Shown: positions 58,211 to 64,000 of the stretch, piece after piece
Numbering within the stretch: the first letter of the stretch is position 1
How the letters are laid out: every line of letters begins with the position of its first letter
Assembly (NCBI GenBank): GCA_038049695.1
Contig: CP142456.1
Coordinates: 16,954,501-17,018,500, forward strand
Direction: 5' to 3'
Length of the DNA stretch: 64,000 nt
DNA from: Cinnamomum chago
Taxonomy: Eukaryota > Streptophyta > Magnoliopsida > Laurales > Lauraceae
The notes under the pieces: generated by a model
What the model saw: only the letters and a program-made list of their open reading frames with translations
What the model was told of the DNA's origin: nothing
The model's database searches: none
Position numbers and translations under genes: made by a program

Positions 58211-61200
58211 ATGGTGCGTGACATAGATCCAGCATGGAGCCACGGTGAAGCAGTCGGAAGCAAAAGTAAAGTAAAATGTAATTATTGTTAACGAGTGCTC
58301 AATGAGGGTACTTGATTGAAACAACATTTGGCATATGTATTAGGACAAGTGACAAAATGTGAGTTGAAATGCAGGAACTCCTTAATGCATCTGCCAAAAA
58401 AAAAAGTTGTACAAGAAAGAAGAAGAGCTGAGGAACTTGTTGCATGTAGAGAAAAAGTATTTGCTTCCTCCGATGATGACCATGAAGACCAGGAAATGAG
58501 GAGGGCTAGGAAAGAAAGTGTGAAGTCACTTCAGGAGGAGGAAGAGAGGAGAAGAATGCAATATGAAGCAGCCACTAGAGGTAGCCAATATGAGCAGAGT
58601 GGTTCATCCGGACCAGAGGGAGTGAGTTTGCATCGGGCATTTAGTAAAAAACAACGCCGTCAAGATCCAGACATTGAGGAGGTTGAAAGAGCTCCTACAT
58701 ATGCACCTCGTAGGCCGGATGTGGTGGGGCCAACTGACCCATTTGCTTTTAGAAAACCAGCATCAAAGCAGCCCAACATTATGAAAACATTAAAGGGCAA
58801 GTTTGGTAAAGCAGGAGAACATCTAGTGAGAGCCATTGGGAAGGTTTTTTTTTTTTTTGGATGGAGGCATTCCACCCAACAAGGCATCTTCTCCTTATTT
58901 CACCACCATGTTAGATGCAGCTGCAGAACACGGTCCAGATATACAGGCACCCACCCCTTATGAGACTGGGCATGTCTGTATTGAGAAAGAGTATGAGGAG
59001 TTGCAGGCTTGGGTGCAAACTTTCAAATGGGCATGGAATGAAAGAGGTTGCACACTAATGTGCGATGGGTGGACGACCATCACACATCGTCATCTCTTGA
59101 ATTTTCTAGTCTACTCGTCTATGGGCATGGTGTTTATCAAATCAGTTGATGCAACTGATTACATCCAAGATGCAAAATATATTAATAAGTTATTGAATGA
59201 TGTGATTGAAGAAATTGGGGCAGATTGTGTAGTTCATGTTATTACTGACGATGTTGCAAACATGAAGACTTCAGGAATGATGCTTATGAAACAAAGGCCA
59301 AGGATTTTCTGCTCTCCATGTGCAGTACATTGTCTGGATTTAATACTTGAAGATATTACAAAAGGAAAAGTCATGCAATAAGAGATTGGTAAGATAAAGA
59401 AGATCACCAATTTTTTTTATCAGTCATATAGACTCATTTCCATCATGAAAACGCATACAAACAACTATGAAATACTGCGGCCTGGCATCACTAGATTTGC
59501 CACCCACTTTGTTGCAATCAAAAGTGTTTACAAGTATAGAGAAGGACTTCTCCAATTGATAAAATCATAGGAGTTCATGAATTCTAAATGGGGAAAGAGG
59601 CCAAGTCCCATTACAAAAGAAGTATGTAAAATAATTGAATACAACAAATTTTGGCCTCATGTGAAGGGTGTTTTGAATGTTTTTGATCCCCTAATAAAGA
59701 TTTCTCGATTGGTTGATGGCGATGATAAGCCAACAATAGGCTTCTTACGAGCTTCTTAGATGAGGCCATGGAGAGATCAAAGCTGGCTATTCAAGCAGAT
59801 TGTAGATATTACAATAAATTTTGGAAGATCATCGATGATCGATGGTGAATACAATTGAAACATGATTTACACACTGCTGGTAAGTTAAGGCTATTTCTTT
59901 TAATAGTTGAATTGTTGTATTCAACTCTCCTCACTATATTAATTTATCATTGACTAAAATTCATTGGTTTTACATTATACTTCTTTAATCCACAATTCAC
60001 GGATGGACACATATCTGATGAAATCCGTATGGGACTAAAAAATGAAATTGAAAGATTGACAGAGAGTACAGATAAAGCAATTTGGGCTACTAATCAGGTA
60101 AGATAATTAAGTAAAAACGTATATAACATTGTAATTTCTCTAATTTATTCTTATACGTTAATGTCTTCAGATTGACATATACAATGTACGTGCTGGAAGC
60201 TTTGGAACGACGACTACGCAGAGAGCTATCACACAGACCAATCCTGGTATTGATTGTAAAGTCATCTCTATATTATTCAAGGACTTATTATTATTTTATT
60301 GACTCTAATACCATTTCTATTCTTCTTTTCAGCTGAATGGTGGTTGAATTATGGAGATAGTGCTCCTGCACTAAGGACGATTGCTATTAAAGTCCTTAGT
60401 CAAACTATATCGTCTTCCAATTGTAAAAGAAACTGGAGCACCTTCTTGTTTATCCACACAAGATCAAGAAATAGATTAACAAATAAGAAGCTAAATAAAT
60501 TGGTTTACATCCACTACAACCTCAAGCCTCGGAGTAGAAATAGAAAAAGAAGACAGTTTGAGGATCACCGAGATTATTTTTGTCCAATTAATTTGGACTA
60601 TATCTCTTCAGAAAAGGATACTGTGTTAGGTGAATGGCTGGAGAACAAGAAGAACTGGTGTTAGACCAAGACCCAGAATTTAAGAAGTTGATGGAGGAAT
60701 TGACTGAGGATAGGCTTAAGTCAGTGAGTGTTACAGAAAGGATAAAAGAAATAAACTTGACAATGCAACATGAGTGCGCACCTGATACGAGTGAGCCAAG
60801 GGGAAAGGAGGTGGACGAGGAGAGTGAGTCAAGTATTTATACTTCTTCATCATCAGCAGGAATTCCACTAGACTCTGTCGGGGATGAGGGTCATTATAGA
60901 GACAATGAGCCTGTCACTTATGAGACAGTTGAGCATTTTCCTGGGGCTACCGAGTTAGATCCTCACCATGGCTATGTTAGATATGTTAGACAGAACGAGG
61001 TAGGGGGTAGTAGTGGCGCCGCTGTGCAAGGAGTGGGGGAAGGTACTCTGTCATAGCCCTGCCCAACTCAGCATGAAATTGTCCGTTTTGGCCCACGTGC
61101 ATGCGCGAGGACTTCCCAGGAGGGCACCCATCCTAGTACTGCTCTCGCCCGAGCACGCTTAACTTCGGAGTTCTTACGGTTTCCGGGGCCGCACGGTTTT

Positions 61201-62106
61201 AAAATGCCTCATGCTAAGTTAATACGGGGTTTGACTTATAAGCCCAGGGTCATTGAAGCCTGTGGTTGACACGCTATGCCCTGTGGTTAAGGGTGCCGCC
61301 CGGACCAAGTTCTCACATTCTCCCCCACTAGAAATAGAGCCGTCCTCGGCTCTGATACCAACTGTCACACCCCCGCCCAATTCAGCATGAAATTGTCTGC
61401 TTTGGCCCACGTGCACGCGCGAGGACTTCCCAGGAGGTCACCCATCTTAGTACTGCTCCCGCCCGAGCACGCTTAACTTCGGAGTTCTTACGATTTCCGG
61501 GGCTGCACGATTTTAAAAGGCCTCATGCTAAGTTAATACGGGGTTTGACTTATAAGCCCAGGGTCAGGACTTGGATATTTCTGATGCGGGCTAACATAGA
61601 CTCACCGTTTAAAGCCCGTGGTTGATACGCTACGCCCCGTGGTTAAGAGTGCCGCCCGGACCAAGTTCTCACATACTCATGGTCATCATGGGGTTTATGT
61701 TGGCCAACAAGATGCCATGTATGGACTGCATGGGGGTTATGTTGGCCAATAAGGTGCCATGTATGGACAGCATGAGGGTTATTCATATGACCTTAATTGG
61801 GTGCCCCCTTCACCAACACCGATACTTTCTCACGAATAGATGTTAATTGAGCAAGGGAGGCTTCCCACACCAATTTCGAAACGACCATTTCATACCCCTC
61901 ATACCTATTTTATGCAATTTGAGTACAACTAGCCATCTCAATCCACAGGGGATCAAGATAGTTCATCATCTTATCAAGAACAATCTGAATATGGTCATGG
62001 GTATGGTAGTGCTGCATAGTAGTATGGAGCATATCTTTTTAACCAATACCGAAGAAATGGTGATGATGATGATATCGAGCCAGGGCGACACTCCACTTGG
62101 AATTAG
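58211..62106 (+). pseudogene. hAT transposase (BED finger, DUF659, hAT dimerisation domain)
   Basis: The start is at 58211 (MVRDIDPAWSHGEAVG). The BED finger follows (VKCNYC, then LKQHLAYV and C/C), with two in-frame stops. An acidic/basic linker leads to DUF659 at 58836-59377: GCTLMCDGWTTITHRHLLNF, LVYSS, FIKSVDATDYIQDAKY, VHVITDDVANM and CAVHCLDLILEDI. The central part continues through more stops (RPGITRFATHFVAIKS, VFDPLIKISRLVDGDDKP). Introns are suggested at 60098-60170 and about 60247-60332. The dimerisation domain is at 60333-60660 (EWWLNYGDSAPALRTIAIKV, LSQTISSSNCKRNWSTF, NKLNKLVY-like NKKLNKLVYIHYNL). After a frameshift an acidic, Ser-rich, then Gly/Tyr/His-rich tail follows. A Cassandra at 61049-61673 interrupts that tail, which resumes (GVYVGQQDAMYG) and ends near 62106 (RHSTWN). 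Confidence 0.9.
61049..61673 (-). mobile_element. Complete Cassandra TRIM inserted in the hAT transposase tail
   Basis: Two LTRs (61049-61317, with a deletion of about 40 bp; 61363-61673, 311 bp) flank a 45-bp internal domain (61318-61362). A perfect duplication tactc lies at 61044-61048 and 61674-61678. Minus orientation is set by the primer-binding site ttggtatcagagccgag and the polypurine tract. Removing the element and one duplication copy leaves the reading frame continuous, so it inserted in an exon. Both LTRs carry 5S-derived segments. Confidence 0.97.
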
Positions 62107-62677
62107 ATTGTCAATCTGTCATACACTCATACTCATCAATCTCTCTCTAGTCTCTACTCTTTACTAGTCCCCTCTAATTTCAGGTAAACCATGAACCGTT
62201 TAATGCCCAAGTGCTTTATAAATTATCTATCTCACTTATGTTTCTGATTTTAATATACCATCTTCAGGGTCTTGAATTTCACAACTTATTTGATGATTGA
62301 GTTAGTATTAAATGATGATTGATATGTTATCTTTATTTTCTTATATTTTACACTAATAAATTGATCATGAGCATCAATAATGGTTGCATTATATGAAATA
62401 CTGGAGAAGATAGTGAATTGCAATACAGACAGGATTCATAACTTAAGGTGGCTAAGATTTTGATTTATTGTTGTTACTAACAGAAAAAATATTGTTTTCC
62501 GGCATTTTCTAATATTCTGGATTTTTTAGATATTTTTGAGAATTTTTTGGATTAAAAAAAATTCACACTGCGACAACTACGACGGACCAATATCCGCGAC
62601 CAATACTGATATCATACCTTTTTTTCAGCCCGACCGATAGCGCGACCGAGACAGAGATTTTAAACCATGCCCAAAAC

Positions 62678-63422
62678 CCATAAATGTTTTCCAACAAAGA
62701 AAATTCTCAAGAGAGGTCAAGGTCATAACATAGGATCATCATAACATCTGTGGTTTCCCCCTGTATCAAACAATTAATTAAAGTATGAACCCATCTTTAG
62801 TCAAGATGCCAAAGTTTAAAAATTCCCTACGGTTCATTTACATATGCAAGTGATTTATAAGTAGATTCCTTATGCATCATTATGTTTATTTGTATTAATT
62901 TACGCCTGTGGTGAATGAAATAAGATGTGAAAATGGTGAGAAAGTGACAATTAACGCAAGAACTTTCCCAATAAAATACAGCATAAGTGATTCACACCCC
63001 GCAACAAGAAAGGCACTAAGACGGACCAAAAAATGATTTTCTCTTGTGGGCACATCAACTATCTTTATTTCCTTATTCATGTGGACCCCATAATTTGTAA
63101 CTCAAAGCACTCAAATTGTTTATTAAACTAATAAATCCCAAGATCTTGAAGCTGATTGCCTCAAATCTTCATAATTTTTTAATAATTTCTAAAAAGGTAA
63201 GAAAAGATAAATCTAATTTCCTATGCTTTATTGGGCCTTTCAATTCAGGATCTAAACTGTTCAACATTATTTTATTCGTGGTAATTTCATATCTAAGTTC
63301 TAGATGGATTTTAAGAAATTTGTGAAAAACGTCCAAAAAAAATCCAAATACATTTACGATAATTGGATGTACTCATTTACTCATGTGAAATGGTGATTTT
63401 GACAAATATGGTAATGTATTTC
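62678..63422. other. AT-rich intergenic DNA, no gene recognised
   Basis: No recognised coding, RNA or terminal-repeat structure between the hAT element and the LTR at the right edge. Confidence 0.4.
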
Positions 63423-63851
63423 TGTTATGTGCACACTTCTTCTTTCACCGAAAGTAAAAGAAAGATCTGTAGGTTCACTTCGAGGGGAACCTTAGCCCTC
63501 CAATAACTCAATAAAAAATTGCTAGAATATAGGATATCCTTTTCATTAATTTTATTCTCATCTTTAAATTCAAGATATGTGCACTTATAACTACCACAAT
63601 TTGGCCCACTCTCTATAAATAACACAACTTACCATAACTCATACAAATAACTACACCAACTATTCACACTCATACAAATATGAAAAATACTCCTACTGAT
63701 AGGTAAACCAACTAACCCCTCATGACTCATTACTTTCCCCATGCCTCAAGAACAACTACTCACACCTCGTGTGTAACTCGTCATAACTCTCCTATTACCA
63801 TATGACCCCCAAATAGGAATGATCATGCTTGTGTAATGTAAGGCCACATCA
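63423..63851 (-). mobile_element. 3' LTR of a chromovirus entering from the right edge
   Basis: 429 bp from tgttatgtgc to ggccacatca on the plus strand. It directly follows (minus strand) a polypurine tract agggggagaggaa at 63852-63864, so 63851 is the LTR start. The far boundary rests on the matching terminal words tgttatgtg and tgatgtg. The 5' half of the element lies outside the window. Confidence 0.6.
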
Positions 63852-64000
63852 TTCCTCTCCCCCTAGACCAACCTTTTCCTCAAGGTTGAAATCTGGGTAA
63901 CATTCCTCAAAAGCTCGAAATAGAACCCACATGGTATCTTAATGATCTTTTCCTTGCCACTGTCTGAGAACTTCCAACATCTATTTTCTCCGTTTAACCA
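63849..64000 (-). pseudogene. Chromovirus pol C-terminus (chromodomain), cut by window edge
   Basis: The minus strand reads WQGKDH, a stop, DTMWVLFRAFEECYPDFNLE, EKVGL and GGEE, ending at TGA 63851-63849. This is the C-terminal chromodomain and tail of plant Ty3 chromoviruses (WxGK...TWE...YPxFNLEDKV). At least one in-frame stop is present. The family differs from the Tekay-like elements elsewhere in the window. Confidence 0.8.

Larger units (their letters stand above)
56514..62669 (+). mobile_element. hAT transposon with degenerate transposase gene
   Basis: The left terminus catggttgaaaatatc matches the reverse complement of the right end, catggtttaaaatctc. The flanks tctaaaac (56506-56513) and cccaaaac (62670-62677) form an 8-bp duplication with two differences, both C/T transitions. 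Subterminal regions are rich in CGATAT/ATATCGG words (56541-56700). The order inside is: leader exon, 1.34-kb intron with 308-bp repeats, transposase exons, 3' region. A Cassandra insertion adds 630 bp. This is an old autonomous-type copy, now defective. Confidence 0.88.

Overview
The window is nuclear DNA of a flowering plant. It holds plant-type Ty3/gypsy (Tekay-like chromovirus) and Ty1/copia elements, plant L1-like LINEs, hAT, CACTA and Mutator-like DNA transposons, Cassandra TRIMs with a 5S rRNA-derived LTR, a captured HD-ZIP class IV fragment and one MIKC MADS-box exon. There are no prokaryotic features, and no complete intact gene was found. The species cannot be named from the sequence; repeat density and very long LTRs suggest a medium-to-large, TE-rich genome.

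Layout. 1-8934: 3' part of a decayed Tekay-like Ty3 element with a 1.3-kb non-autonomous hAT inside its integrase and a 2.5-kb foreign solo LTR inside its 3' LTR. 9358-13911: a mosaic of small fragments (LTR start, Ty3 RT scrap, copia gag and LTR) and a 5'-truncated LINE. 13912-22529: AT-rich DNA with a 1-kb Mutator-like MITE (9-bp target duplication), a large CT/TA microsatellite and a cluster of Tourist-like MITEs. 22535-31135: a full-length minus-strand copia element with both LTRs and a perfect TTAAG duplication, split by a plus-strand LINE. 31141-35230: AT-rich DNA with a TRIM-like LTR pair and a LINE scrap. 35235-35416: MADS-box exon 1 (SOC1/TM3-like), minus strand.

35949-46118: the most complex structure, about 0.5 kb upstream of the MADS start codon. 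It is a Pack-MULE (9-bp duplication TAATTTTTA, about 300-bp terminal inverted repeats) carrying an HD-ZIP IV fragment. A 6.07-kb CACTA element (duplication TCT) sits in that fragment. The CACTA holds a tandem Cassandra array (four LTRs, three internal domains), and one Cassandra LTR is split exactly in its 5S-like region by a 2.9-kb Tekay-like solo LTR (duplication CCTCC). A second solo LTR of the same family lies in the right arm of the Pack-MULE.

46250-64000: a minus-strand copia-like solo LTR with a 35-C run, A-rich tandem repeats, a MULE transposase scrap, a minus-strand gypsy-like solo LTR, and a 6.2-kb hAT element (56514-62669). The hAT carries a degenerate DUF659/hAT transposase gene, 308-bp tandem repeats in its leader intron and a complete Cassandra inserted in its C-terminal coding region. 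The right edge enters the 3' end of another minus-strand chromovirus.

The parts do not form a pathway. What they record is an order of insertions that can be read from target duplications. The only candidate host gene is the MADS-box exon; no downstream exon was recognised.
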